A DNA stretch of 53,463 nucleotides from Chloroflexota bacterium (GCA_963170165.1 CAUJGQ010000155.1:1-53463), one strand, 5' to 3'; positions 33,459-42,453 are shown, counted from the first letter of the stretch. The notes: generated by a model from the sequence alone, not told the origin. Numbers and translations: made by a program.

Positions 33459-34487
33459 ATGCAGCCAACCATTATCTGCGTTCGCGGCCCCTCAGGCTCC
33501 GGCAAGACTCACCTGATCGAGGCGATGGCGCCGCTGCTCGCGCGCGAGGGGCTGCGTGTCGCTGTCCTGAAACGCTCGCACCACCTTTTGGACCTCGCGG
33601 GCAAGGATTCGGACCGGCTGGTATCGGCCGGTGTGGCAGCGGCGCTGGTGCATGACGCGGGCGGCGCCGCGCTGTTCCGCCAGCCAGAAGCATCACTCAC
33701 CACCCTGGTGGGGCTGCTTCCTGATGATATCGACCTGGCACTGGTCGAAACGTTCCGGCCGGAGCGCTACCCGGTGCTGCTCGCTGCGGGCGAGGAACCG
33801 GCCACGGGCGAGACGCTGCTTGGCCGGTTTGTGCCGGCGATAGCGGCGCCCGAGGCGGAGGCGCTCGCCGCCCGGCTGATGGCGCTGACCCGGGCACGCA
33901 GCCGGGCCGCCGCTCCCGCGCCGGCCCGCAAGGTCCATCGCTGCGCCGGGGCGGTGCTCGGACGGCGGCTGGCCGCCTATGGGGCAGCGCTGCTGGGCAT
34001 CGAAATCCCGCGCACCGACCACCGGCTGTACGTGCTGTGCGAGAACGACGGCTGCGCCGCCGACGCGCTGATCAGCAGCACCGGCTGTCACCCGGGGAAC
34101 CGCACCATTCGCTTCACCTACGAGGGGAAGCTGGCGGCCACCTTCGTAGACACCGAATCCAGGCAGGCCGTGCGCGTGCACGCCTGGGGCGATCTGCGCG
34201 ACCGTGCGGCCGAGTTGTACCCGGATGCCGACCGCCACACCGGCCAGATGCTGGCGTACGAAGCGCTGGCGGAGACGGAGTTGTTTGGCCATCGCACCGT
34301 GGAGCTGCCCCCTGTGCCCGTCAGGCGGCCGGGGCACGCCCGCTGTGTGCGCTGCGAGGAGGAGATCGACGGCGATGCGGCTATCAAGGCGGGAGAGGCG
34401 GCGATCTGCCGCCCCTGCCATGCAGCCGCCCGCGCCGATCACACACAGGAGAGCAGGGAGTTGACTCAAGAGGAGGAGGCACGATGA
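33459..34487 (+). CDS. MobB-FmdE fusion: molybdopterin guanine dinucleotide biosynthesis/maturation protein
   Basis: Fusion of 342 residues. Residues 1-145 are MobB-like: Walker A GPSGSGKT at 10-17, VAVLKRSHH, and the family's LVETFRPERYP. MobB is a GTP-binding partner of MobA in making the bis-MGD cofactor. Residues 158-285 are FmdE-like, with HRCAGAVLGRRLAAYG, VLCENDGCAADALI and STGCHPGNRT, the domain first seen with formylmethanofuran dehydrogenase. Residues 296-320 form a zinc ribbon (CVRC and CRPC). As first gene of the molybdoenzyme operon it probably matures the catalytic subunit. The ATG at 33459 has no strong ribosome site. Its stop overlaps the next start (ATGA). Confidence 0.88.
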   Translation: MQPTIICVRGPSGSGKTHLIEAMAPLLAREGLRVAVLKRSHHLLDLAGKDSDRLVSAGVAAALVHDAGGAALFRQPEASLTTLVGLLPDDIDLALVETFRPERYPVLLAAGEEPATGETLLGRFVPAIAAPEAEALAARLMALTRARSRAAAPAPARKVHRCAGAVLGRRLAAYGAALLGIEIPRTDHRLYVLCENDGCAADALISSTGCHPGNRTIRFTYEGKLAATFVDTESRQAVRVHAWGDLRDRAAELYPDADRHTGQMLAYEALAETELFGHRTVELPPVPVRRPGHARCVRCEEEIDGDAAIKAGEAAICRPCHAAARADHTQESRELTQEEEAR

Positions 34488-34639
34488 ACCTGTTCGTCAG
34501 AGCGCTGGTGGCCGGCCTGGGCGCCACGGCGATCTGGATCGGGGGAGCGATCATCATTGCCGGATTGCGGGCAGCGTTAGAGGGTACGCCGGAGCGGATC
34601 ACCAGCGTCGCCACGCCGCTGCTGTCGCTACCGCTGTGA
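34484..34639 (+). CDS. Small membrane peptide of the molybdoenzyme operon
   Basis: Peptide of 51 residues with one hydrophobic helix (about 5-29, LVAGLGATAIWIGGAIIIAG). The ATG overlaps the stop of the MobB-FmdE gene and has GGAGGAGG upstream, so it is almost certainly translated. The catalytic-subunit gene starts 15 bases after its stop. No family recognised. It may be a membrane anchor or small subunit of the complex, which is an inference from location. Confidence 0.7.
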   Translation: MNLFVRALVAGLGATAIWIGGAIIIAGLRAALEGTPERITSVATPLLSLPL

Positions 34640-34654
34640 CCGAGAGGTGTGAAG

Positions 34655-37600
34655 ATGGCGAAACTCGGCAGACGTGACTTTCTCAAAGTCGCCACAGCGG
34701 GCACCGTCGGCGCCACCTGGGCGCTGATGCAGCAGAAGGGCGCCTTCCTTCAGACGTCGCCCGGCGTCACCAACCCGCTGGCGTTCTACCCCACCCGCGA
34801 TTGGGAGCGGATCTACCGCGACCAGTACAAGTCGGACAAGAGCTTCACCTTCGTCTGCGCCCCTAACTGCACCCACAACTGCCGGATGAAGGCGGTGGTG
34901 CGCAACGGCGTCGTCACCCGTGTGGAGCCGATGTACGAGGGGGGGCTGTACAAGGACCTTCAGGGCAACAGCTCCACCGCACACTGGAACCCGCGCGCCT
35001 GCAACAAGGGCTACGCCATGACGCGGCGCATCTACGGGCCGTACCGGTTGAAGTACCCCATGGTACGCGCTGGCTGGAAGCAGTGGGCCGATGACGGCTA
35101 TCCCGCGCTCACCAAGGAGCTGCGCGATAAGTACAAGTTCACCACGCGTGGCACCGACACCTTCACCCGAATCAACTGGGACCAGGCCTTCGATTATGTC
35201 GCCAAGGGACTGATGGCCACGGCCAAGACCTATAGCGGCGACGAGGGCAAGCGGCGGCTGGAGGCCGATGGCTATCAGCCGGAGATGATCGCCGAGACCC
35301 GCGGCGCCGGAACCCGCACCATCAAGCTGCGCGGAGGCATGGGCCTGCTCGGCGTCATCGGCAAGTACGGCATGTACCGCATGTCCAACGCGCTCGCCCT
35401 GCTGGACGTGTACACCCGCAAAGTCAACCCGGACGACGCGCTGGGCGGGCGCAACTGGTCGAACTACACCTGGCACGGTGACCAGGCCCCCGGCTTCCCT
35501 TACGTCCACGGCCTGCAATCGTCCGAGGTGGACTTCAACGAACTGCGGCTGTCCAAGCTCCACATCCAGGTTGGAAAGAACCTGGTGGAGAACAAGATGG
35601 CCGACGCCCACTTCTTCCAGGAAGTGATGGAACGGGGCGGCAAGATCGTCACGATCACGCCGGAATACAGCCCGCCGGCCACCAAGTCTGACTACTGGCT
35701 GCCGGTGCGTCCGGGGCTGTCTGACACGTCGATCTTCCTTGCCATCTCCAAGCTGCTGATCGACCGCAACCAGTACGACGCCGAGTTCGTCAAGCGCTAC
35801 ACCGACCTGCCGATGCTGATCCGCAAGGACAACCTCAAGCGGCTGCGCGCCGACGAAGTCATCCCCAACTATCAGCCCGGCCTGCAAGCCACCGGCGCCA
35901 GCTTCTCGATGCAGGGCCTGACCCGCGATCAGTACAACCGGCTGGGCGACTACATCGTCATGGACGCACGCAGCAATGCGCCGGCGGCCGTGACCCGTGA
36001 TGACGTCGGCAGCAAGATGACGCAGAAGGGCATCGACCCGCGTCTGGACTACAGTGGCACCTTGCGGCTGGTTGACGGCTCGAACGTCGAAGTGATCACC
36101 ATCTTCCAGGCGTACCGCGACCACCTGAGCGACTACGACCTCGATACGGTGGCAGAGATCACCGGCACGCCCAAGGCACTGATCGAGCGGCTGACCAACG
36201 ATATCGCCACGATCAAGCCGGTGGCCATTCACATCGGCGAAGGCGTCAACCACTGGTTCCACGCCACGCTGCACAACCGCGCGACGTATCTGCCACTGAT
36301 GCTGACTGGCAACATTGGCAAGCCCGGCGCCGGCTGCCACACCTGGGCGGGTAACTACAAGGCCGCGCTGTTCCAGGGCTCCCCACAGAGCGGCCCCGGC
36401 TTCAAGGGCTGGATCGCGGAAGACCCCTTCCATCCCAATCTTGACCCGACGGTAGACGGCAAGAACATCGAGGCCCACGCCTACACCAAGGATGAGGAGC
36501 CGGCCTACTGGGACCACGGCGATCAGGCGCTGATCGTCTCAACGCCGAAGAAGGGCCGCATCAACTTCACCGGCAAAACGCATATGCCCACCCCGACGAA
36601 GGTGATCTGGACCACCAACGTCAATCTGATCAACAACGCCAAGTGGGCGTACGGCGTTATCAAGAACGTCAACCCCAAGATTGACATGATTGTCACGCAG
36701 GACATCGAGATGACGGCGTCCTGCGAGTACTCCGACGTGATTCTGCCCGCCAATAGCTGGCTGGAGTCGCAGTCACTCGAGATCACCGCCTCCTGCTCCA
36801 ACCCGTTCCTGCAGATCTGGGGCAAAGAGGGACTCAAGCCGCTGTTCGACACCAAAGACGATGTCCAGATCCTGGCCGGTGTCGCCCAGGCACTGGCGAA
36901 GGCGACCGGCGACAAGCGCTTCAGCGACTACTGGAAGTTCGCGATCGAGGGCAAGCCCGAGATCTACATGCAGCGACTGCTGGACTCCTCGCTGACGACG
37001 CGCGGCTACAAGGTCGATGACCTGCTCAAGGGCAAGTACGGCGTCCAGGGTGGGGCGCTGATGATGTTCAACACCTACCCACGCATTCCGTTCTATGAGC
37101 AGATCAAGAACGACTGGCCGTTCTTCACCGATACGGGCCGCCTCAATGCCTATGTCGATATCCCCGAGGCGATTGAGTACGGCGAGAACTTCATCGTCCA
37201 CCGCGAAGGGCCGGAGGCGACGCCATACCTGCCCAACGTGATCGTCAGCAGCAACCCGCTGATCCGCCCAGAGGACTACGGCATCAGCTGGGATGAGCGC
37301 GACGCCGAGAAGCGCACGATTCGCAACGTCAAGCTACCGTGGTCCGAAGTCAAGAAGACCACCAACCCGCTGTGGAAGGATGGCTTCCGCTTCTACATCC
37401 TCACGCCCAAGACGCGCCACACGGTGCACTCCTCCTGGGCGGTGACGGACTGGATGGTGCTGTTCGCAAGCAACTTCTCCGACCCGCGGCGTTTGGATAA
37501 GCGGTTGCCAAGCGTGGGCGATCAGCAGCTGCACATGAACCCGGAAGACGCCAAGGAACTGGGGCTGGCCGATGGTGACTACGTGCATGTGGACGCCAAT

Positions 37601-38113
37601 CCCGATGACCGGCCGTACCTGGGCGCGAAGCCGGATGACCCGTTCTATAAGGTGGCGCGGCTGATGCTGCGGGTGAAGTACAACCCCGCCTACCCGCGCG
37701 GCACCGTCATGACCAAGCACGGCACGTTCATCGCCACCGAACGCACCGTGAAGGCACACGAGACCCGGCCCGATGGCCGCGCCGTCTCTGCCGATACGGG
37801 CTATCAGTCCAACTTCCGTTACGGCTCGCAACAGAGCGTCACCCGCGACTGGGCAATGCCGATGCACCAGACCGACACCCTGTTCCACAAGGCCAAGGTC
37901 GCCACCTCCTTCATCTTCGGCGGTGAGGCGGACAACCATGCCATCAACACCGTGCCGAAGGAGACGCTGGTGAAGATCACCAAGGCGGAGCCGGGCGGGG
38001 CGGACGGCAAGAGCGTGTGGGCGCCGGGCAAGTCCGGCATGGCCCCCGGTAACGAAGATGAGTTCATGCGCCAGTACCTGGCCGGTGGCCTCATCAGCCT
38101 GAAGGGGGTATGA
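34655..38113 (+). CDS. Molybdopterin oxidoreductase catalytic (alpha) subunit, type II DMSO reductase family
   Basis: Bis-MGD enzyme of 1152 residues, exported folded by Tat: GRRDFLKVATAG at 6-17. The FS0 [4Fe-4S] ligands are Cys68, Cys72, Cys76 and Cys116 (C-x3-C-x3-C, with Cys where NarG has His). The predicted Mo ligand is Asp276 in YTWHGDQAPG, as in EbdA/SerA/NxrA-type enzymes. Cofactor segments include HIGEGVNHWFH, LTGNIGKPGAGCHTW and SCEYSDVILPANSWLES. EbdA, SerA and DdhA have under 1000 residues, so the length is nearer to NxrA/NarG. Candidate substrates are nitrite/nitrate, chlorate, selenate or a hydrocarbon; sequence alone does not decide. Start ATG 34655; GTG 34649 is possible. Confidence 0.92.
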   Translation: MAKLGRRDFLKVATAGTVGATWALMQQKGAFLQTSPGVTNPLAFYPTRDWERIYRDQYKSDKSFTFVCAPNCTHNCRMKAVVRNGVVTRVEPMYEGGLYKDLQGNSSTAHWNPRACNKGYAMTRRIYGPYRLKYPMVRAGWKQWADDGYPALTKELRDKYKFTTRGTDTFTRINWDQAFDYVAKGLMATAKTYSGDEGKRRLEADGYQPEMIAETRGAGTRTIKLRGGMGLLGVIGKYGMYRMSNALALLDVYTRKVNPDDALGGRNWSNYTWHGDQAPGFPYVHGLQSSEVDFNELRLSKLHIQVGKNLVENKMADAHFFQEVMERGGKIVTITPEYSPPATKSDYWLPVRPGLSDTSIFLAISKLLIDRNQYDAEFVKRYTDLPMLIRKDNLKRLRADEVIPNYQPGLQATGASFSMQGLTRDQYNRLGDYIVMDARSNAPAAVTRDDVGSKMTQKGIDPRLDYSGTLRLVDGSNVEVITIFQAYRDHLSDYDLDTVAEITGTPKALIERLTNDIATIKPVAIHIGEGVNHWFHATLHNRATYLPLMLTGNIGKPGAGCHTWAGNYKAALFQGSPQSGPGFKGWIAEDPFHPNLDPTVDGKNIEAHAYTKDEEPAYWDHGDQALIVSTPKKGRINFTGKTHMPTPTKVIWTTNVNLINNAKWAYGVIKNVNPKIDMIVTQDIEMTASCEYSDVILPANSWLESQSLEITASCSNPFLQIWGKEGLKPLFDTKDDVQILAGVAQALAKATGDKRFSDYWKFAIEGKPEIYMQRLLDSSLTTRGYKVDDLLKGKYGVQGGALMMFNTYPRIPFYEQIKNDWPFFTDTGRLNAYVDIPEAIEYGENFIVHREGPEATPYLPNVIVSSNPLIRPEDYGISWDERDAEKRTIRNVKLPWSEVKKTTNPLWKDGFRFYILTPKTRHTVHSSWAVTDWMVLFASNFSDPRRLDKRLPSVGDQQLHMNPEDAKELGLADGDYVHVDANPDDRPYLGAKPDDPFYKVARLMLRVKYNPAYPRGTVMTKHGTFIATERTVKAHETRPDGRAVSADTGYQSNFRYGSQQSVTRDWAMPMHQTDTLFHKAKVATSFIFGGEADNHAINTVPKETLVKITKAEPGGADGKSVWAPGKSGMAPGNEDEFMRQYLAGGLISLKGV

Positions 38114-38114
38114 G

Positions 38115-38426
38115 ATGGAGCTACCGCTCTATGACACCCGCCCGCTCCCGGATAAGGAGTTTGAAGAAGACGACCCTTACGAGCTGGTCGCTGTGCGGCT
38201 GCCTGCCCCGCCGGGGTACGACGGCCCGGCGGCCATGGCCCGCACCTTCATCGAAGAGTTCGCCATGATGGGCTGGCCGCCGGAACGCATCATGATCCTG
38301 TTTCGCAGCAGCAAGTTCGCGGGCACACATGCGGTGTACGAGGAGCGCGGCGAAGCCTACGTCCGCGGCCTGATCGCCGAGGTGTTCGGGAGGGGGAAGG
38401 AGACAGTCCATGCCGGCGGTGCATAA
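38115..38426 (+). CDS. Small conserved-looking protein between alpha and beta genes
   Basis: Soluble acidic protein of 103 residues. The middle contains ARTFIEEFAMMGWPPERIM, then LFRSSKFAGTHAVYEERGE, which reads like a helical domain. There is no Cys cluster, signal or membrane helix. The gene starts one base after the alpha stop with an AGGGGG site and overlaps the beta start by 17 bases, so its product is made with the complex. I do not recognise a named family. A small assembly factor or accessory subunit is the likeliest role. Confidence 0.72.
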   Translation: MELPLYDTRPLPDKEFEEDDPYELVAVRLPAPPGYDGPAAMARTFIEEFAMMGWPPERIMILFRSSKFAGTHAVYEERGEAYVRGLIAEVFGRGKETVHAGGA

Positions 38427-39642
38427 CTGGCAGCTCGGCCGCGAGATGACGTACCGGTATGACCCCGCGTATCCCAAGCTTCAGTTCGCGGCCGTCTTCA
38501 ACATCAACCGCTGCATCGCTTGTCAGACCTGCACGATGGCGTGCAAGTCCACCTGGACCCTCTCCGAAGGCCAGGACCTGATGTGGTGGAACAACGTCGA
38601 GACCAAGCCGTTCGGCGGTTACCCACGAAACTGGGATGTCAAGGCGCTCAAGCTGCTGGAGCAGTCCAACCCGGGCAAGCAGACCTGGAGTGGCAAGCCC
38701 GGCGGCCCGAAAGACGCCCCCTACGGCAAGTTCGACGGCAAGACGCTGTTCGAGGCGGCTGACGGTGATCAGCAGGTTGTCTCGGGCTACATCCCCACCG
38801 ATGAGGAGTGGACGGCGCCCAATATCTACGAGGACACCGCCACCGCCTACCCGAAGCAGGGTGTGTCGCTGCCCGAGCACTCCGCCTGGTTCTTCTACCT
38901 GCAACGGCTGTGCAACCACTGCGCCTATCCGGCCTGTGTTGCTGCCTGCCCGCGCAACGCCGTGTACAAGCGACCCGAAGACGGCATCGTGCTGGTAGAC
39001 CAAGAGCGCTGCCGCGGCTACCGCAAGTGCGTAGAAGCCTGCCCGTATAAGAAGTCGATGTACCGGCCCACCACCCGCACCTCCGAGAAGTGCATCGGCT
39101 GTTACCCGCGCGTGGAAGGGTCAGACCCGGCGACCGAAGGTCTGCCCACGGAGACGCGCTGTATGTCGGTGTGCCCCGGCAAGATCCGGTTGCAGGGGCT
39201 GGTGCAGATTGGGGACAAGGGTGTCTGGAAAGAGGACCCCAAGAATCCGCTGTACCACATGGTCCACATCGAGCAGGTGGCGTTGCCGCTGTACCCGCAG
39301 TTCGGCACGCAGCCCAACATCTACTACATCCCACCCCGCTGGGTGCCGCGCCCCTACCTGCGCCAGATGTTTGGCCCGGGCGTCGATGCCGCCATCGAGC
39401 GCTACACCAACCCCTCGCGCGAGATGCTGGGCATTCTCCAGTTGTTCCGCGCCTCGCAGCAGATCGTCTTCAGCTACGAACTGGTGAAGGGGCCGAAGGT
39501 GGAAGAGGTCGTCGTTGATGGCAAGACACGCGAGATCTTCAACGACACCGTGATCGGCTTTGACTCCAAGGGCAAAGAGATCGTTCGCATCTCCGTGCTT
39601 GAGCCGTTTGTCGAGCGGCCGGGGTATCTCAACTCGATCTAG
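38410..39642 (+). CDS. Iron-sulfur (beta) subunit of the molybdoenzyme, NarH/EbdB/NxrB type
   Basis: Electron-transfer subunit of 410 residues with four Cys groups: CIACQTCTMAC (35-45), CNHCAYPACVAACP, CRGYRKCVEACPYKK, and CIGCYP with CMSVCPG. The Tyr in CRGY takes the place of a Cys, as Trp or Tyr does in NarH/EbdB, so one cluster is probably [3Fe-4S] and three are [4Fe-4S]. It passes electrons between the alpha subunit and the heme-b subunit. It has no signal peptide and probably travels with the alpha subunit through Tat. The ATG at 38410 has AAGGAG upstream and overlaps the preceding small gene. Confidence 0.94.
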   Translation: MPAVHNWQLGREMTYRYDPAYPKLQFAAVFNINRCIACQTCTMACKSTWTLSEGQDLMWWNNVETKPFGGYPRNWDVKALKLLEQSNPGKQTWSGKPGGPKDAPYGKFDGKTLFEAADGDQQVVSGYIPTDEEWTAPNIYEDTATAYPKQGVSLPEHSAWFFYLQRLCNHCAYPACVAACPRNAVYKRPEDGIVLVDQERCRGYRKCVEACPYKKSMYRPTTRTSEKCIGCYPRVEGSDPATEGLPTETRCMSVCPGKIRLQGLVQIGDKGVWKEDPKNPLYHMVHIEQVALPLYPQFGTQPNIYYIPPRWVPRPYLRQMFGPGVDAAIERYTNPSREMLGILQLFRASQQIVFSYELVKGPKVEEVVVDGKTREIFNDTVIGFDSKGKEIVRISVLEPFVERPGYLNSI

Positions 39643-39653
39643 GAGGGCGTGAG

Positions 39654-40427
39654 ATGGCGAAGTCCACACCGACGGCCGCCGAAGCGCTCGCCCGATCGGC
39701 CATGTACGGTATCCTCGCCCATGCGCTGGCTTTTCCTGCTCCCGATCGCCGCGCTGCGATTCGCGAGCTGGCCGATGCGTTGCCTGCCCTACCCTCGCCC
39801 ATCGCCGGCCGGGCCGAGGCACTGGCGATGACCATGCCAGACGTGGAGGCGCTGCAGGCGGAGTACGCCCGCCTGCTCACGCACAGCACCTCGAAAGACG
39901 TGCCGTGCTACGAAACCGCCTATACCGCCACGGAAACCTTCCAGCAGTCACGGCAAATGGCGGACATCGGTGGCTTCTACACCGCCTTCGGCGTCCAACC
40001 CGCGGCCGGCGGAGAGCGCATCGACCATATCACCACCGAGCTGGGCTTCATGCACTACCTAGTGCTGAAGGAGGCCTACGCCCGCGGCCGCTTGGGCGCT
40101 GCGCGCGTCTCCCAGGCCCGCCGGGCTCAGCGGCTGTTCCTGCGTGACCATCTCGGCCGGTGGGCGCCGTCGCTGGGCAACCGGCTGCATACGCTTGATC
40201 CGGAGAGCTGGATGGGGCGGGCCGGTGGCCTGCTAGTGGCCTGGCTGGAGAAGGAATGCCGGGAGCTGGGCACCACGCCGGCGCCGGTCGAGGGCACACC
40301 GACGCTGCCGCCACCGGAGCCGGACCACGAGGGCCCGGCCTACGACGCCGGAGACGAACTAGAAGAAGCGGGTGGGATGCTGTCCCTGGGGGGCATGCCC
40401 CTGCCCATGTTGCAGGAGTTGAGGTGA
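39654..40427 (+). CDS. TorD/NarJ/DmsD-type molybdoenzyme chaperone
   Basis: Cytosolic all-helical protein of 257 residues. LARSAMYGILAHALAFPAP at the start, EYARLLTHSTSKDVPCYET in the middle, and the long helical part to about residue 200 fit the TorD family. Such chaperones hold the alpha subunit, guard its Tat signal and help cofactor insertion. The last 55 residues are a Pro/Glu-rich tail not typical of the family. AGGAGG overlaps the beta stop, and the ATG at 39654 follows at good spacing. Confidence 0.88.
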   Translation: MAKSTPTAAEALARSAMYGILAHALAFPAPDRRAAIRELADALPALPSPIAGRAEALAMTMPDVEALQAEYARLLTHSTSKDVPCYETAYTATETFQQSRQMADIGGFYTAFGVQPAAGGERIDHITTELGFMHYLVLKEAYARGRLGAARVSQARRAQRLFLRDHLGRWAPSLGNRLHTLDPESWMGRAGGLLVAWLEKECRELGTTPAPVEGTPTLPPPEPDHEGPAYDAGDELEEAGGMLSLGGMPLPMLQELR

Positions 40428-40432
40428 CGGTC

Positions 40433-41419
40433 ATGAAGTGGTCGAAACCGGCGGTCCTGCTCGTCGGTGCGCTGGTGATCGCCGGTGCGCTTGCCGGGCT
40501 GACCGGCGTCCGCACCGCCACGTCGCAGGCGGTCACGCTAAAAGCCGTTGCAGTGGCGGACAAGCCAGAGCTCAACCCGGACTGGGCGACCTGGGTCAAG
40601 ATCCCGTCCGTGGACGTACAGCTCACCAATCAAGCGGTGACCTATCCCAAGGGCGGCGGCACCGTGCCGGCTGTCAGTCTCAAGGCCGTGCACCACGAGA
40701 ACACGCTGTACATTCGCGCTTCCTGGAAGGACCAGACGGAGAATGTCCCCTCCATCGATATGGCCGCCTTCACGGATGCGGTGGCGCTGGAGTTCCCCGG
40801 CAAGTCTGCCGTCTCGGTGCCGTCCTTCTGCATGGGCCAGCCCGGCTCCGGTGTGAACATCTGGCAATGGAAGGCCGATGCACAGGCCGGCGCGGGATCG
40901 GCGGCCCTGGCCAAGCTCTATCCGAACGGCTACGCCGATAGCTCCGGTTTCCCGGAGGAGCTGACTAAAGCCGCGCTCTATCAGCCCGCCTTCGGGCTGG
41001 GGAACCCGGTGGCGCGCACTGATGCCGCAGTACAGACCCTGGTGGCGCAGGCCTTCGGCACGCTATCGGCAGCGGCGGCCCAAGACGCTACCGGCGCCGG
41101 CATGTGGCGCAACGGTGAGTGGAGCGTCGTCTTCACCCGCCCGTTCAGCGCCGCGGACGGTGATCAAGCAGAGTTCGCCGCCGGCAAGAACACCAACCTG
41201 GCCGTGGCCGTCTGGGACGGCGCCAACGGGGACCGTGCCGGGCAGAAGAACGTGTCGCAGTTCGTCACGTTGCAGCTCAGCGGTGAACTGGTGAAGGCCA
41301 AGTCCGAGGACTGGGGTGCGCTGTGGTTCGGCGCAATCCTGGGTGGCGTGCTCGTTGTCCTCGGCCTAGCGGCGCTGGGCTGGGCCGGTGTTGCCGGCAC
41401 GGCGAAGGAAAGGGCATAG
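40433..41419 (+). CDS. Heme-b (gamma) subunit, ethylbenzene dehydrogenase-type, membrane anchored
   Basis: Protein of 328 residues. An N-terminal signal sequence (about 6-26, AVLLVGALVIAGALAGL) puts the main domain outside. The domain resembles the EB_dh heme-binding fold: FCMGQPGSGVNIWQWKAD holds Met134 and Lys147, the kind of Met/Lys axial pair known from EbdC. A C-terminal helix (about 297-319) anchors it, unlike soluble EbdC. It would relay electrons from the beta subunit to a membrane or external carrier. Start ATG 40433, with GTG 40424 as alternative; both lie at the chaperone stop. Confidence 0.88.
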   Translation: MKWSKPAVLLVGALVIAGALAGLTGVRTATSQAVTLKAVAVADKPELNPDWATWVKIPSVDVQLTNQAVTYPKGGGTVPAVSLKAVHHENTLYIRASWKDQTENVPSIDMAAFTDAVALEFPGKSAVSVPSFCMGQPGSGVNIWQWKADAQAGAGSAALAKLYPNGYADSSGFPEELTKAALYQPAFGLGNPVARTDAAVQTLVAQAFGTLSAAAAQDATGAGMWRNGEWSVVFTRPFSAADGDQAEFAAGKNTNLAVAVWDGANGDRAGQKNVSQFVTLQLSGELVKAKSEDWGALWFGAILGGVLVVLGLAALGWAGVAGTAKERA

Positions 41420-41422
41420 GAG

Positions 41423-42361
41423 ATGGCGCTGCAGCTCACACGCCCGGTCCTGCGCTCGCAGCCGCGCCTGCTGGCGGCAGCGCAGTTCCTGCCCACCCTC
41501 ATGTTTGCCACCGTCGCGGCAGCACTGGTGGAGCTGACGCTCCTGCGGCTGCTGTCGCGTGTGGCGATTCATATCCCGGACGTACCCGCATTGCGCGGGG
41601 TGTATTCCGCCGCCGTCCAGGCCGGCACGGTCACCTTCCCGGTTGCGGCGCTGCTGGCCGCGGCACTGGTGACCGTGGCCGCCATGGCGATGTTGCCGCG
41701 GGCCCCGATTCTGGCCATCCCAGCACTGGCGCTGCTGGGTGCACAGGCAGCACTGCTGGTTGCCGGCGAGAGTGCGCTTGGCACAGCGGCTCACCAATGG
41801 CTCCTAGCCGTGGCACTGCTGGCGGTGCTGTTTTACAGCACTTCTCGGCGGATGGCGCTGTTTGTGGCTGGCGTTGGCGTGGCGCAGGCCGCGGGGCTGG
41901 CGCAGGCCGCGTCGGCCAATCTCGCAGCAGAAGGCGGCCGGGCGCTACCGCTGTCTGTTGCGGGCGCCGGCGAGAGCCTGCTGCTCGTCACGCTACTCGC
42001 CGCGCCGGTGCTCGTTGGTCCCCGCCGCTGGAGCCGGCGCGACGTGATCGCCGGCGGCGTCGTCGCATTGATCGGCGCTGGTATGCTGTTTGGCAATGCC
42101 AGCACGGCCCGTACCCTGGCGCTGTGGACGTTCGGCCTGGGTATGCCGCTGCCGGCGCTGCTGTATGCCATCACCGCGGGCGCCATGGCCGCCACCCTAA
42201 TCGCGCTGCTGCGCACCGGCGCCATCGAGCGCGCAGGCGCGCTCACGCTGATCGTCCTCGGCGGCTTCGTCCCTCCGAACAGTTACCAGGCAGGGCTGTT
42301 GCTGGCGGGGGTCATGCTGCTCGTGCTTGAGCAGCCACGCGGGCCGGCCACCACTGATTAG
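41423..42361 (+). CDS. Polytopic membrane protein, last gene of the molybdoenzyme operon
   Basis: Very hydrophobic protein of 312 residues with about eight to nine helices, for example FLPTLMFATVAAALVELTLL near 22-41 and a final GLLLAGVMLLVLE. It lacks the paired His of NarI-type cytochrome b and the NrfD signature, so I cannot say that it binds heme or quinone. GGAG overlaps the gamma stop and the ATG lies 3 bases beyond it. Its position suggests it docks the exported complex to the membrane. Confidence 0.75.
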   Translation: MALQLTRPVLRSQPRLLAAAQFLPTLMFATVAAALVELTLLRLLSRVAIHIPDVPALRGVYSAAVQAGTVTFPVAALLAAALVTVAAMAMLPRAPILAIPALALLGAQAALLVAGESALGTAAHQWLLAVALLAVLFYSTSRRMALFVAGVGVAQAAGLAQAASANLAAEGGRALPLSVAGAGESLLLVTLLAAPVLVGPRRWSRRDVIAGGVVALIGAGMLFGNASTARTLALWTFGLGMPLPALLYAITAGAMAATLIALLRTGAIERAGALTLIVLGGFVPPNSYQAGLLLAGVMLLVLEQPRGPATTD

Positions 42362-42392
42362 AGCCGTCGAGGGCTGGGCACACCGGCGCAGT

Positions 42393-42430
42393 CTCCACGG
42401 GAGGGAGGAACCGCAACCATCCCCGTGGAG
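42393..42430. terminator. Hairpin between convergent genes
   Basis: CTCCACGGG at 42393-42401 pairs perfectly with CCCGTGGAG at 42422-42430 around a 20-base loop. It lies between the end of the molybdoenzyme operon and the MFS gene that converge here. There is no T tract on either side, so it may act as a weak bidirectional terminator or block RNA decay. Confidence 0.5.
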
Positions 42431-42453
42431 GCCGCGTCGGTGTGGCGTCTCGG

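Noticed and set aside
34628-36517. A 629-codon open frame on the minus strand, antisense to the alpha subunit
   Set aside because: It is the mirror of a highly GC-biased gene; the plus strand has clear Tat, Fe-S and Mo-ligand motifs, and the minus frame has no recognisable domain.
34655-38113. Naming the molybdoenzyme as nitrite oxidoreductase, nitrate reductase, selenate reductase or ethylbenzene dehydrogenase
   Set aside because: The shared features (Asp ligand, Cys-type FS0, heme-b subunit) occur in several of these groups; length alone favours the NxrA-like type but does not decide.
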